A DNA stretch of 64,000 bases from the NCBI RefSeq assembly GCF_016595465.1, contig NZ_JAENIK010000010.1, positions 24,293 to 88,292 on the forward strand, in the 5' to 3' direction. Shown here piece after piece: positions 8,662-16,815 of the stretch (positions are counted from its first letter, which is position 1; the number at the start of each line of letters is the position of its first letter). Under the pieces are notes generated by a model, which saw only the letters and a program-made list of their open reading frames with translations, searched no databases and was not told the origin of the DNA. A program made the position numbers and the translations under genes. Source of the stretch: Luteolibacter yonseiensis (lineage in GTDB: Bacteria; Verrucomicrobiota; Verrucomicrobiia; Verrucomicrobiales; Akkermansiaceae).

Positions 8662-8979
8662 CTATCTATCCCCATCATCAACAGTTTCCGCCAAGTCTGT
8701 TTCTGGATTGATCGGAACGATCTCGATCCAATCGATAGAAACTACGTCTTCAACCTTCAACTCGAAAAAGAATTTACCAATGAACTCGTTCCCGTCAGCC
8801 TGAACAAGCGGGCCCATGGTCCAGACTCTGAGATCCGTTCCTGCTATCTTTTCTCTCGACCAAGGCTTGCGTGAAAGACCCCACTCAAGGCCATTGATTA
8901 CGTCTTGCCACCTAGGGAAGCGAGTTTTTGCTAGTTTTGAGGACGATGTGGCCTCTGGATTCCAGTTCAGAGTATACAT
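8662..8979 (-). CDS. Small protein coupled to a Panacea antitoxin, candidate toxin
   Basis: A 105-residue protein whose ATG shares one base with the stop of the upstream antitoxin gene (TAATG), so the two are translationally coupled. I do not recognise it firmly. Its middle, VINGLEWGLSRKPWSREKI, followed by GTDLRVWTMGPL and a strand-rich C-terminus ending VEDVVSIDWIEIVPI, resembles the size and order of small RelE/ParE-fold toxins: helices, then a beta sheet with a basic centre. That is inference from pattern only. SocA/Panacea-domain antitoxins are known to pair with many unrelated toxins, so the position next to one is the main evidence for function. There is no signal peptide. Base composition is lower in G+C than the neighbouring permease, which fits horizontal transfer. 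Confidence 0.6.
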   Translation of the reverse strand: MYTLNWNPEATSSSKLAKTRFPRWQDVINGLEWGLSRKPWSREKIAGTDLRVWTMGPLVQADGNEFIGKFFFELKVEDVVSIDWIEIVPINPETDLAETVDDGDR

Positions 8980-9548
8980 TACGCGTGCTTCAGTTTCTTG
9001 TGCAGCCCAAGCGCGGTAGCAATATCGGACTCTTCATGGTCCATGCTCATAATGAACGCTGCCTCAAGCGGGATGCTTTCCTTGTCTTCTGCAATCTCCC
9101 ATGCGGGATGGCTATGGGATAGCTCACTAACCTCTTCAGCGGAAAAGGGCTTAAGAGCACAGATAATTTCCAGCATGAAGTTGATATCTTCTCCCGAAAA
9201 CTCGGAAAGATCGGGCTCCTTAAGAGCAAGAACCTTGTGCTGGGTGTGACCGGAAACTAATTGCCGCTCTTGGACGACAGCCCTGCCAGCGGACACCAAG
9301 GAGTCCCTTACTGGCTTCATGTGACGTGGAGCAGGGCCTTTCCCAAGGCGCATGAAGTCACATCCCACAATAGGCTTGCCGCGCTTCACGAAGGAAAAGA
9401 AGTCGGCGAAAAACAAAATCTTGTTCAGCTTTGTAGCGCCAAATTTCGGATCACCATTGCACTTTTGCGCAATGAACAAGATCATCTCCGCAAGGCGGTT
9501 ATCCGCTTGGGCTTCTCTCTCTCGGGGAGTTGGATTGCTGATGCTCAT
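8979..9548 (-). CDS. SocA/Panacea-domain (DUF4065) antitoxin
   Basis: A 189-residue protein with the Panacea core: LAEMILFIAQKC, then TKLNKILFFADF, the polar GKPIVGCDFMRL stretch, and GPAPRHMKPVRDSL, all between about residues 20 and 85. Proteins with this domain (SocA of Caulobacter, GepA, PanA) neutralise diverse toxins by direct contact or by delivering them to proteolysis. Here it is first in a two-gene unit, with the candidate toxin gene overlapping its stop. It is transcribed on the minus strand, downstream of the pfp terminator, so it has its own promoter in the AT-rich segment 9549-9660. The N-terminal 15 residues are polar and possibly disordered. The domain assignment is good; the pairing with the next gene is by context. 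Confidence 0.82.
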   Translation of the reverse strand: MSISNPTPREREAQADNRLAEMILFIAQKCNGDPKFGATKLNKILFFADFFSFVKRGKPIVGCDFMRLGKGPAPRHMKPVRDSLVSAGRAVVQERQLVSGHTQHKVLALKEPDLSEFSGEDINFMLEIICALKPFSAEEVSELSHSHPAWEIAEDKESIPLEAAFIMSMDHEESDIATALGLHKKLKHA

Positions 9549-9590
9549 GTCTCAAAAAGATTGTAGGTTAGGGATTGCTTAAAGGCGATC

Positions 9591-9651
9591 AAAATATAAT
9601 GCAAGCCAAAATAGTTCAAAAGAACACTTTCAATATTCTTTCAATATTGAA
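9591..9651 (-). promoter_or_regulatory. Probable promoter/operator of the Panacea operon
   Basis: An AT-rich block in a GC-rich genome. An inverted repeat, TTCAATATT-N5-AATATTGAA (9629-9651), lies upstream of TTGAAC (complement of 9614-9619) and of T/A-rich hexamers around 9591-9598 on the minus strand, at roughly sigma-70 spacing. The inverted repeat could be an autoregulation site. The hexamer assignment is weak; the inverted repeat itself is exact. Confidence 0.4.
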
Positions 9652-9734
9652 TGTTTTTTAAGTGGCCGCTCAAGCATGAACGGCAATTTCACCCGGGTTA
9701 CGCTGGATTCCGACACGAATACAGTCACCGGAAC

Positions 9735-9766
9735 AAAAAAACCGGAGCGGCACGTGGCCGCTCCGG
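9735..9766 (-). terminator. Intrinsic terminator of pfp
   Basis: On the minus strand a perfect 10-bp stem, CCGGAGCGGC/GCCGCTCCGG, with a 5-base loop is followed at once by seven T. It begins 56 bases after the pfp stop codon. Confidence 0.9.
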
Positions 9767-9821
9767 CTGGAGTGATTTGGAAATCCTGAAGGAGTCTCCC
9801 GGAGGAGTCTCCCTGCGGATC

Positions 9822-11048
9822 TTACTTGTGCAGGATCTTCGGCACCATCGGCGCGCGGAGGCGGTGTGGCTCCGGCAGGTTCGAGCCGAGCAGCGGACGG
9901 CAGTAGGACAGGAAGTCCTGCGTCACGCCGTTGCCTTCGGCATTGATGAAGTTGTCCGGCATGTGGCGGGTCTTGCCGGCGACGTTCTCGATCGGCACGA
10001 GCTGGTAGTCCACGCTGTAGTCGAGCACGGGGCGCTTGATGGCCACCGAGCCGTCGCAGTTGTCCCACATGGCGAACTGGACGGCCTTCTCACCGGCCTC
10101 GCGCGCCTCGCGGGCGTCGCGGTCGGACTGGATGCCCATGAAGGAGCGCTGCAGGTAGCCGAAGGTGTCCGAACGCACGCGCTTGATGCCGAGGCCGTCG
10201 CGGATGGAGTTGGAAAGCAGGTCGCCGAGGGCGCCGGTGCCGGAGAGCTGCACGTTGCCGTGCGAGTCGCGCTCTTCCTTGCCGAGCAGCTTGACGATCA
10301 TCGGGGTGCCGTCCGGATCGGAGATGCCTTCGGACACGGCGATGGTGCAGAGGCCGTGCTGCTGATAGACGCGGTCCACGTCGGCGAGGAAATTTTCGAT
10401 GATGAAGTGGCGCTCCGGCATGTAGATGAGGTGCGGGCCGTCATCCACATACTTCTGGGCGAGGGCGGAGGCGGCGGTGAGGAAGCCGGCGTGGCGGCCC
10501 ATCACGACACCGATGTAGACGCCCTTGAGCGCGCGGTTGTCGAGGTTCACACCGGTGAACGCCTGGGCGACGAAGCGTGCGGCGGAGCCGAAGCCCGGGC
10601 AGTGGTCGTTTTCCTCGAGGTCGTTGTCGATGGTCTTCGGGATGTGGATGGCGCGCAGCTCGTAGTTCGCGGCCTTGGCCTGCTCGTTGACGATGCGGAC
10701 GGTGTCGGACGAGTCGTTGCCGCCGACGTAGAAGAAGTAGCGGATGTCATGGGCCTGCATGACCTTGAACATGCGCTGGCAATACTCCTCATCCGGTTTG
10801 TCACGGGTGGAAAGCAGGCCGGACGACGGGGTGCCGGCGACTTGTTCCAGGTTGTGCGTGGTCTCGCGGGTGAGATCGATGAAATTCTCGTCGATGATCC
10901 CGCGCACGCCGTGGAGAGCGCCATAAATCGACGTCACCTGGCTGAACTTGCGTGCCTCGAGGGCGACACCGACGACACTCTGGTTGATCACCGGGGTGGG
11001 GCCGCCACCCTGTGCGACCAGGACTTTTCCTTCTAAACGGTTGCTCAT
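9822..11048 (-). CDS. pfp: Diphosphate-type 6-phosphofructokinase
   Basis: A 408-residue phosphofructokinase-superfamily enzyme. The N-terminal GGGPTPVIN loop binds the phosphoryl donor. PKTIDND at 137-143 is the PPi-dependent form (ATP enzymes have G in place of K). The substrate-side segments GFGSAARFVAQ and GRHAGFL are present, and PERHF lies further on. It interconverts fructose 6-phosphate and fructose 1,6-bisphosphate, probably with pyrophosphate, which makes the glycolytic step reversible. The motif at 109-113 is GGNDS, where most PPi enzymes have GGDDS; this Asn is seen in some divergent clades. The gene stands alone with a strong terminator. Donor specificity is inferred from the motif only. 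Confidence 0.9.
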   Translation of the reverse strand: MSNRLEGKVLVAQGGGPTPVINQSVVGVALEARKFSQVTSIYGALHGVRGIIDENFIDLTRETTHNLEQVAGTPSSGLLSTRDKPDEEYCQRMFKVMQAHDIRYFFYVGGNDSSDTVRIVNEQAKAANYELRAIHIPKTIDNDLEENDHCPGFGSAARFVAQAFTGVNLDNRALKGVYIGVVMGRHAGFLTAASALAQKYVDDGPHLIYMPERHFIIENFLADVDRVYQQHGLCTIAVSEGISDPDGTPMIVKLLGKEERDSHGNVQLSGTGALGDLLSNSIRDGLGIKRVRSDTFGYLQRSFMGIQSDRDAREAREAGEKAVQFAMWDNCDGSVAIKRPVLDYSVDYQLVPIENVAGKTRHMPDNFINAEGNGVTQDFLSYCRPLLGSNLPEPHRLRAPMVPKILHK

Positions 11049-11117
11049 GGGGCGGCGAGAATTGACGATCCGGCCTCAGATGCAAGCGTGAACCACCGCT
11101 GAAATCCCATCCCGCGC

Positions 11118-11681
11118 ATGATTCCCACCCCTTCACATCCGGAAAACCCTGCCTGCCCGTGGCTTCCGGAAATTTCCGGCAGACATGACTTCACGCTGAC
11201 CCGCCGCCACGGCCACGTGAAAGGGGCGGATTTCTATCTGGACGCGCTGCGCTACGCCCAGTCCCAGTGGATTTCCGGCAAGCCCGCGCAGGCCATCCTC
11301 CAGTTGAACAAATCCTGGATGGCGGACCTCGCCGGGGAGGAACCCGTGCTGGAAACCCACCCGTCTCCCTACCGCGCGCTGGTCTGGATCATGGAAAACG
11401 CCGCCGGTGGAAACCGCGGCTATCTCGGCAACCCGGTGCGCCACTTCCAGCACCTTGCCAGCCGCATGTCCGGCCCGCGCGCGGAGATCCGGTCGTGGCG
11501 GGCGTGGCTGTGCTTCCACCTCGCGGAGAGGACACTCGGCCGCACCGGTTTCCCGAGGGACGGGGAACAGATCGCCCGCGAGGGGTTGTGGATTCCCGGC
11601 TACCCCCGCGCGCTCCACGAGGTCGGGGAAAAGGGATGGACGGGGGAACTTGCGGAGGGGCGCACGGTGGGCGACCCGTGA
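11118..11681 (+). CDS. Conserved hypothetical protein
   Basis: A 187-residue protein, rich in Trp, His and Arg (for example RRHGHVKGADFYLDALRYAQ and QILQ-like helices around LQLNKSWMADLAG). I do not recognise a domain. It has an all-helical look with no signal peptide or membrane segment, so it is probably cytoplasmic. The gene is divergent from pfp, the two starts being 69 bases apart, and F1 repeats follow. Codon use is like that of its neighbours and the frame is clean from an ATG, so I take it as real. Confidence 0.65.
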   Translation: MIPTPSHPENPACPWLPEISGRHDFTLTRRHGHVKGADFYLDALRYAQSQWISGKPAQAILQLNKSWMADLAGEEPVLETHPSPYRALVWIMENAAGGNRGYLGNPVRHFQHLASRMSGPRAEIRSWRAWLCFHLAERTLGRTGFPRDGEQIAREGLWIPGYPRALHEVGEKGWTGELAEGRTVGDP

Positions 11682-11699
11682 TGCGTGGCGGGAGCTCCA

Positions 11700-11985
11700 A
11701 CGGAGCCAAATGCGAAAACCCGCAGTCCGTCCCTCAGCACAACGGCGCGGAATGCGAAAGTCCGCCGTCTGTTCTTCAGCACCAACGGTGCGGAATGTGA
11801 CAGCCCGGGGTGAGCGAAGCGCAACCCCGGGATGGGTTGTTCCGAATCGCAAGTCCTGAAGGGACGGCATCCGTGGCGCGGCAATCCCCCGTCGATCACG
11901 TCCCTTCAGGACTCCGGTTTGTTTCGGGGATCTTTTCCCATGGCGTTGCCATGGGCTATCCCATTCCGCACCGTTGGTGCTTGAG
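11700..11985 (+). repeat. F1 element, copy 3, with a partial unit before it
   Basis: A full F1 copy spans 11775-11985, from ttcagcaccaacggtgcgg to its inverted partner ccgcaccgttggtgcttga. The arms carry AACGG/CCGTT where copies 1-2 carry AAAGG/CCTTT, a compensatory pair of changes. A short fragment of the left arm (cagcacaacggcgcgg) precedes it at about 11734. Confidence 0.85.
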
Positions 11986-12004
11986 ATCCGGCGTTCCGCC
12001 GTCC

Positions 12005-12300
12005 GTCCCTCAGCACAACGGCGAGGAATGCGAAAGCCCGCCGTCTGTTCTCCAGCACCAACGGTGCGGAATGTGAAAGCCCGGGGTGGGCGAAGCGGAA
12101 CCCCGGGTGGCATGTTTCCAAACGGAACGAGCCCTGAAAGGGCGGCATCCCTGGCGCGCCGCCACCGCGCGATCACGTCCCTTCAGGACTCCGGTAATTT
12201 GGAACCCGTTTCCCGGGACGTTGTCCCGGGCTATCCCATTCCGCACCGTTGGTGCTGGAGATCCGGCGTTCCGCCGCCCGTTCTTCAGCACCGGTAGTGT
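12005..12300 (+). repeat. F1 element, copy 4, with flanking fragments
   Basis: The full copy spans 12051-12260, again with ACGG/CCGT arms and an inner cccgggac/gtcccggg hairpin. A left-arm fragment lies at 12010, and a further 'ttcttcagcaccgg' fragment at 12281. Copies 3 and 4 are adjacent in the same orientation. Confidence 0.8.
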
Positions 12301-12345
12301 GAAATGCGAAAGTCCGCTGTCGTGAAACGGCTTCCTTGGAATGCG

Positions 12346-13296
12346 CTACTTCGCTCGTTTCGCGAGCCACAAGGCGGGCATGGCGCATGCCCCGGCGAGG
12401 ATCGCGATCCATCCCCATGCGGGTATCCCCGGGCCCGGGCCGTCGTGGATTCCGGCGGATTGGATGTCCGGGCGGAGGACGGGCCGCGTCGTTTCCTTTT
12501 GCGGGGACTTGTCCGTAGGATCGACCCGCCTTCCTTCCATCACGGAATCGCGGTTGGTGGCGATGAACGAGGCATACGAAGGACGCTCCCGCAGGGAGGG
12601 CTGGTATTTGTCGATCTCTCCCTCGAACGTCGGCAGCCAGACCGCCCCGGCGTGGTTGCCGGAGGTGAGGGCCTGTTTGTTATGTTCCAGGAAATTCCGC
12701 AGGAGCCATATCGGGTGGAACTCGGGCCCCTCATAGCTTTTCGATGTCTCCACCCACAACGCGCCCGCCCAGTCCCTGGTTTCCTTGGGGAAGCCCTCGT
12801 CATTCATCAGGCAGTAGAGGATGACGTTGCCGACATGGGATTTGAATGCCGGAATCTCCTGCTGGTTGCGGTTCTTCCTGGGGGCGGTGGAGGCGGTGTC
12901 GAAGATCGGGATGAGCGGCTTGAGGAGGTCCCCGTATCCCTGGACTTCCTTCATGATCTCCGAGGCGGTTTCGTCCTCGCGGGAGTAGTCTCCGATGACC
13001 TCATCGATGGTTTGCTGATGACGCAGGCCGATGAGGGTCGCTTTCGCGCGGATCCGCACCTCACGCCGCGGGTCCCGTGACTTTTGCAGCAGGTATTGGA
13101 TCGCGGCGGATCCATATTCACGGGGCAGCCAGCCAAAGCCCGAAGAGGGAGGATTCAACTGGAAAATCTCCTCCTCGATGCGCACCGGCAGATCCGCCGC
13201 CGAATGGACCGGCGTTTTCTCCGGCCCTCTCTCCAAGCCGGCAAGGGGCATGATCCCGGCGAACGAACAGACGATGATCAACAGATGGCGGTTCAT
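12346..13296 (-). CDS. Exported membrane-anchored hypothetical protein
   Basis: A 316-residue protein with an N-terminal hydrophobic segment (HLLIIVCSFAGIMPLAGL) that looks like a signal peptide or anchor, and a C-terminal helix (AWGWIAILAGACAMPALWLA) followed by a basic KRAK end. The middle is alpha-helical and HEAT-like in feel (KSRDPRREVRIRAKATLIGL), without a firm family. Its ATG overlaps the stop of the giant upstream protein by 4 bases (ATGA), so it is the last gene of a four-gene operon. It may be a membrane partner or maturation factor for the secreted proteins; that is inference from position. Confidence 0.75.
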   Translation of the reverse strand: MNRHLLIIVCSFAGIMPLAGLERGPEKTPVHSAADLPVRIEEEIFQLNPPSSGFGWLPREYGSAAIQYLLQKSRDPRREVRIRAKATLIGLRHQQTIDEVIGDYSREDETASEIMKEVQGYGDLLKPLIPIFDTASTAPRKNRNQQEIPAFKSHVGNVILYCLMNDEGFPKETRDWAGALWVETSKSYEGPEFHPIWLLRNFLEHNKQALTSGNHAGAVWLPTFEGEIDKYQPSLRERPSYASFIATNRDSVMEGRRVDPTDKSPQKETTRPVLRPDIQSAGIHDGPGPGIPAWGWIAILAGACAMPALWLAKRAK

Positions 13297-16200
13297 CTCA
13301 CTTTTGCTTTTTCATTCGCTTTGTACCAGTCCTTCCGGCGCATCCAGGAGGTGAGTCCTGTCTCGCTCGGGCGCATCAGGGGCTCGCCAGACAGCTCCGC
13401 GGGCGCGGGTCCGAGATCGTGGGAATTGCCCTGACCTTCGGCCCGGGTGGAAAGGAACAGCAGATGCCCTGTCTCGTGAGCGGCTCCGATCGCCTCCACG
13501 GAGGATTTCAGATAGACCTCTTTCCTGTCCCCGCCCACGATGCCCACCATGTCGGGGGAACTCGCCACCGCGAGATTCTCCACAATGAAGATCGGAACCT
13601 TGACCCCGGTGGCGTCCGAGACCTCGGCATACACAGCCGGACGGGCGGTGTCCCAGGGGAATGCTCCGTTAGTATTGAAAATCGCCGGGAGTTCCGGCGG
13701 ATTTTCGCCGGGCCCTGGTGACGGAGCATCGCCATATTGCATGTTGATGTCGCCCTGGGATGTCAGGTTGAAGGTGATGTTGCATTGATCCTGGAAGGCC
13801 TTGTTCATCTCTCCGACGTACAAGGCGGCGTGTCTCTTGCTGGCGAAAGCCGTATGCGCGTTCCTCGCGTCCCGGATGTGAAACACTCCCGTGCTCAGTG
13901 CCACGGCATCGAAGACATGCGCCTTCAACGTGATGGCGATGGGGTTTGGCGCGGCCTTCGCCCTCAGGACGATCCTGGTGCCATCCTCCCCTGTGGCGGC
14001 GATGCCGTTGACCTTGAAATCCGTGTTCTCCTGGGTGATGGCGGCATTGGTGATGCCGAGTTTCCCCGTATCGTCCGGGTGGGGGACGAGTTCGAACTTG
14101 GAGCCGAGGTCTCCGGTGGCGGCGCCGGGGAAGCGGAGCCTGACGATGCTCTTGGTCTTGCCGACACCCACGGAGGTCCAGTAGGGAACCTCGGTGTTGT
14201 CCCATCCGCTGTGGATGTCCGCATTGTCCCGCAGCTTGAAGACCGGGGAGGTGATGACCGCTTTTTTCTTCATCGGTTCCTCGGCCTTGTTCTTGGGCCA
14301 AGCCTTGTCCTGGACAAGGAGTTTTTCGTGGTTGCCGATGATGTAGTGGAGGATGTCGCCCTCGGTGGCGATGAAGAGGTCCGGCTCCTTGCTGCCGACA
14401 GGGGAGACGGCGATGGACTGGTTCCCGACCGCCTGGGGCCAGATGGTGAACTTGGCGGTGTCGGCATGGGGCGGCGTGGGTGAGGCCGGGACGTCCGTGT
14501 TGGGCTTGTCGATGACGGTGATCTCATACGACTGCTTTTTGTTCAGGGTGATTTGTTCGCCGCTGCCGTAGAGTTTTCCGCTGACCTGCACTTTCAGGAC
14601 GTGACAGACGGCGCAGCTGTTTTTCACCTGCTTGCCCTCGCTGCGGATGTCGAAGGCCACCTGGTAGGTCTCCGGCACCGCCGGCTGGACGGCGGGAGCG
14701 CCGCTGCCGGCGGGCTGTCCGCCGGGGCCGGGAGCTCCGTTCGGCGTGAATCCGCTGCCGAAGGGATTGTAGGCCTCCACCTCGGCGGTGGAGCCTGTGG
14801 TCGCGAGGGGCTGCGGACCGGGCGTGGTGAAGGTGGTGACTCCCGCGGCGACGTCCGCGATCACAACCCAGCTTCCGTCCGGCAGTTTCACCCGGAGACG
14901 GAATCCGCTTTCGTTGTTGGAAACATCATTCCAAGTGAACGTGGTCGTGCCGTCGGGGTTGAGGGTGATCTGGATGTTGCCGGGCGACGCGGGAGGGACG
15001 CCGCCCCAGTCCCCGTCGGTCGGGTCGGTGTCGGCCGCCACCTCGTCTCCATCCGTGACTCCATCTCCATCGGTGTCCGCCAGATCAGGATCCGTCCCTT
15101 TCTCGTATTCCTGGAAGAGAAGCAGACCGTCCGAATCATCGTCCGAGTAAGCATCGTCGCCTGACGTGGGATCGAAGCCATGATCGAGCTCCCATTTGTC
15201 CGGCAGCTGGTCACCGTCGGTGTCCCACTTCCACGGATCGGTGGCGGTGGGAAGGTTGTTCTTTTCCTCAAGGTCGGTGAGACCGTCGTGGTCGATGTCC
15301 GCCTCCGTGGGATCGCTGCCGAAAACGATCTCCTGCGCGGTCGTCAGTCCGTCCCCGTCCGGATCGCCGGCGGAGTCGTCCACGTCGGGATCGAACCCGT
15401 AAACGGCTTCATAGCTGTCCGACATCCCGTCCGGTTCGAAGTCCAGATCCGGATCATTCGCGACCAGTGGATCAAGGTGCGGGGAGAGCACTTCGAAGCC
15501 ATCCGGCAGCGTGTCATCATCCGTATCGAAATCGAGCGGATCGGTAAGGTGGGTGGAGATCTCGCTCCGGTTGGTGAGCTGGTCGGAGTCGGGATCCTCG
15601 TCACCGTCCTCTACCGTGTCCATATCGGTGTCCTTCGAGTGGGGATCGAGCTGGAGCAGGCTTTCCTTGACGTTCGACAGGAAATCTCCGTCCGGATCCA
15701 GCGTGGCGTCGGAAGCGGACAGGGGGTTGAGCAGATAGGTGGCTTCCCAGCCGTCCTCCATTCCGTCCGCGTCGGTGTCTTCGGACCAGGGGTCTGTGAG
15801 GAATATGAAAATCTCCTCAGGGTCGGTAAGCCCGTCGTTGTCGCCGTCCGCCGCCCATGGGTTGGTGAAATAGATTTCGACCTCCTCCTTGTCGGTCAGG
15901 CCGTCCTCGTCCGGATCCGCGCTGGAAAGCGAGGTGCCGGTGACATTGAATTCCGTGAAATCGTCCAGAGTGTCGGAATCCGTGTCGGTGCTCCAAGGGT
16001 TGCCGGAGTACCAGAATTCATCCATGTTCTCAACCAGATCCCCGTCCGGGTCTCCGGTGGCGCCGTTGTCCACATCGAAGGAGCCGTCGTCAAGCGGGTC
16101 CAGACCGTTCGCGACCTCCCACCCGTCCGGCAGATCGTCGCCATCGGTGTCACGGGCGAGAGGCAGGAGCTGGTGCAGATACTCGTTGATGTTGGTAAGG

Positions 16201-16754
16201 CCGTCGTAGTCGTCATCCCCGGCGGGGTTGATGTCTGTCTGACCGTCGAAATAAAACCTCTGCCACCACAACGGGAGCTGGCCCGATGGGGCGGTGAGGT
16301 CGAAATTGAAAACGGTTTTCAACTGGCCGAGGTTCGCGAGCAGCTTGTCGGTGGACTCGTTCTGGACGAGCCATGCCGGGGCGGCTGTCTCGTATTTCGC
16401 GAAGACGAGACGCTCGTGGATCTTGCCCGCGATCCATTTCAACTGTCCCAGGTTCATGGCCTGGTAATCGGCGGGAAGCCGGTTGGTGGCGTTGTATCCT
16501 CCGCTCTGGTAGGCCAGCACCCAGCCGGCGACGAGTCCGTTGAGCTCGGATCCCGCGCCGCCGGGGATGCGGGCGTTGAGTTCCTGGACGGCCTTCTGGG
16601 TGAACCCCTTGAGCTGTCCCTGGGTGACGGGCGCCTGATCCGCCCGTGTGTTGGAATCCGTCGCGCCACGGGAGGCCCACCACGCGGGGGGAGCGGCTAC
16701 GGAGGAAGCGACGCTGGTGATCAGAAGACCTGCGAAAAGGGCACGACGGGACAT
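13293..16754 (-). CDS. Large secreted TSP3-repeat protein with a zincin-like C-terminus
   Basis: A 1153-residue protein with a signal peptide (RALFAGLLITSVASSVAA). Residues 40-150 hold a segment with QGQLKGFTQKAVQELN and NLGQLKWIAGKI, a module I know from verrucomicrobial surface proteins. From about 180 to 600 there are many calcium-binding thrombospondin type 3 repeats (DTDGDDLPDGWE, DPDGDGLT and variants). A fibronectin III-like stretch follows (NPDGTTTFTWNDVSNNES). There is one CAVCH motif at 714-718, the form of a c-type haem site. Near the end is HETGH at 1093-1097, a zinc-protease HExxH motif with a possible third ligand H1112. It could be a calcium-stabilised cell-surface metalloprotease; activity is unproven. 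It lies in an operon with the flanking genes. Confidence 0.85.
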   Translation of the reverse strand: MSRRALFAGLLITSVASSVAAPPAWWASRGATDSNTRADQAPVTQGQLKGFTQKAVQELNARIPGGAGSELNGLVAGWVLAYQSGGYNATNRLPADYQAMNLGQLKWIAGKIHERLVFAKYETAAPAWLVQNESTDKLLANLGQLKTVFNFDLTAPSGQLPLWWQRFYFDGQTDINPAGDDDYDGLTNINEYLHQLLPLARDTDGDDLPDGWEVANGLDPLDDGSFDVDNGATGDPDGDLVENMDEFWYSGNPWSTDTDSDTLDDFTEFNVTGTSLSSADPDEDGLTDKEEVEIYFTNPWAADGDNDGLTDPEEIFIFLTDPWSEDTDADGMEDGWEATYLLNPLSASDATLDPDGDFLSNVKESLLQLDPHSKDTDMDTVEDGDEDPDSDQLTNRSEISTHLTDPLDFDTDDDTLPDGFEVLSPHLDPLVANDPDLDFEPDGMSDSYEAVYGFDPDVDDSAGDPDGDGLTTAQEIVFGSDPTEADIDHDGLTDLEEKNNLPTATDPWKWDTDGDQLPDKWELDHGFDPTSGDDAYSDDDSDGLLLFQEYEKGTDPDLADTDGDGVTDGDEVAADTDPTDGDWGGVPPASPGNIQITLNPDGTTTFTWNDVSNNESGFRLRVKLPDGSWVVIADVAAGVTTFTTPGPQPLATTGSTAEVEAYNPFGSGFTPNGAPGPGGQPAGSGAPAVQPAVPETYQVAFDIRSEGKQVKNSCAVCHVLKVQVSGKLYGSGEQITLNKKQSYEITVIDKPNTDVPASPTPPHADTAKFTIWPQAVGNQSIAVSPVGSKEPDLFIATEGDILHYIIGNHEKLLVQDKAWPKNKAEEPMKKKAVITSPVFKLRDNADIHSGWDNTEVPYWTSVGVGKTKSIVRLRFPGAATGDLGSKFELVPHPDDTGKLGITNAAITQENTDFKVNGIAATGEDGTRIVLRAKAAPNPIAITLKAHVFDAVALSTGVFHIRDARNAHTAFASKRHAALYVGEMNKAFQDQCNITFNLTSQGDINMQYGDAPSPGPGENPPELPAIFNTNGAFPWDTARPAVYAEVSDATGVKVPIFIVENLAVASSPDMVGIVGGDRKEVYLKSSVEAIGAAHETGHLLFLSTRAEGQGNSHDLGPAPAELSGEPLMRPSETGLTSWMRRKDWYKANEKAKVR

Positions 16755-16815
16755 GGGGAGGGTGATGGGAAAAGGGATGGGATAGCGGGAAACGAAGAAT
16801 TGACCGTTTCCGCAC

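Noticed and set aside
8463..8803. Two short plus-strand frames
   Set aside because: They overlap the convincing minus-strand coupled gene and lack any protein-like pattern.
9651..11036. Plus-strand frame of 461 residues opposite pfp
   Set aside because: A shadow of pfp with Val/Ala/Asp/Glu-rich sequence and no domain; the minus strand has the PFK motifs and its terminator.
11133..12176. Minus-strand frame of 347 residues
   Set aside because: It runs through F1 repeats and opposite a plausible plus-strand gene; repeated PHRWC-type words are repeat-derived.
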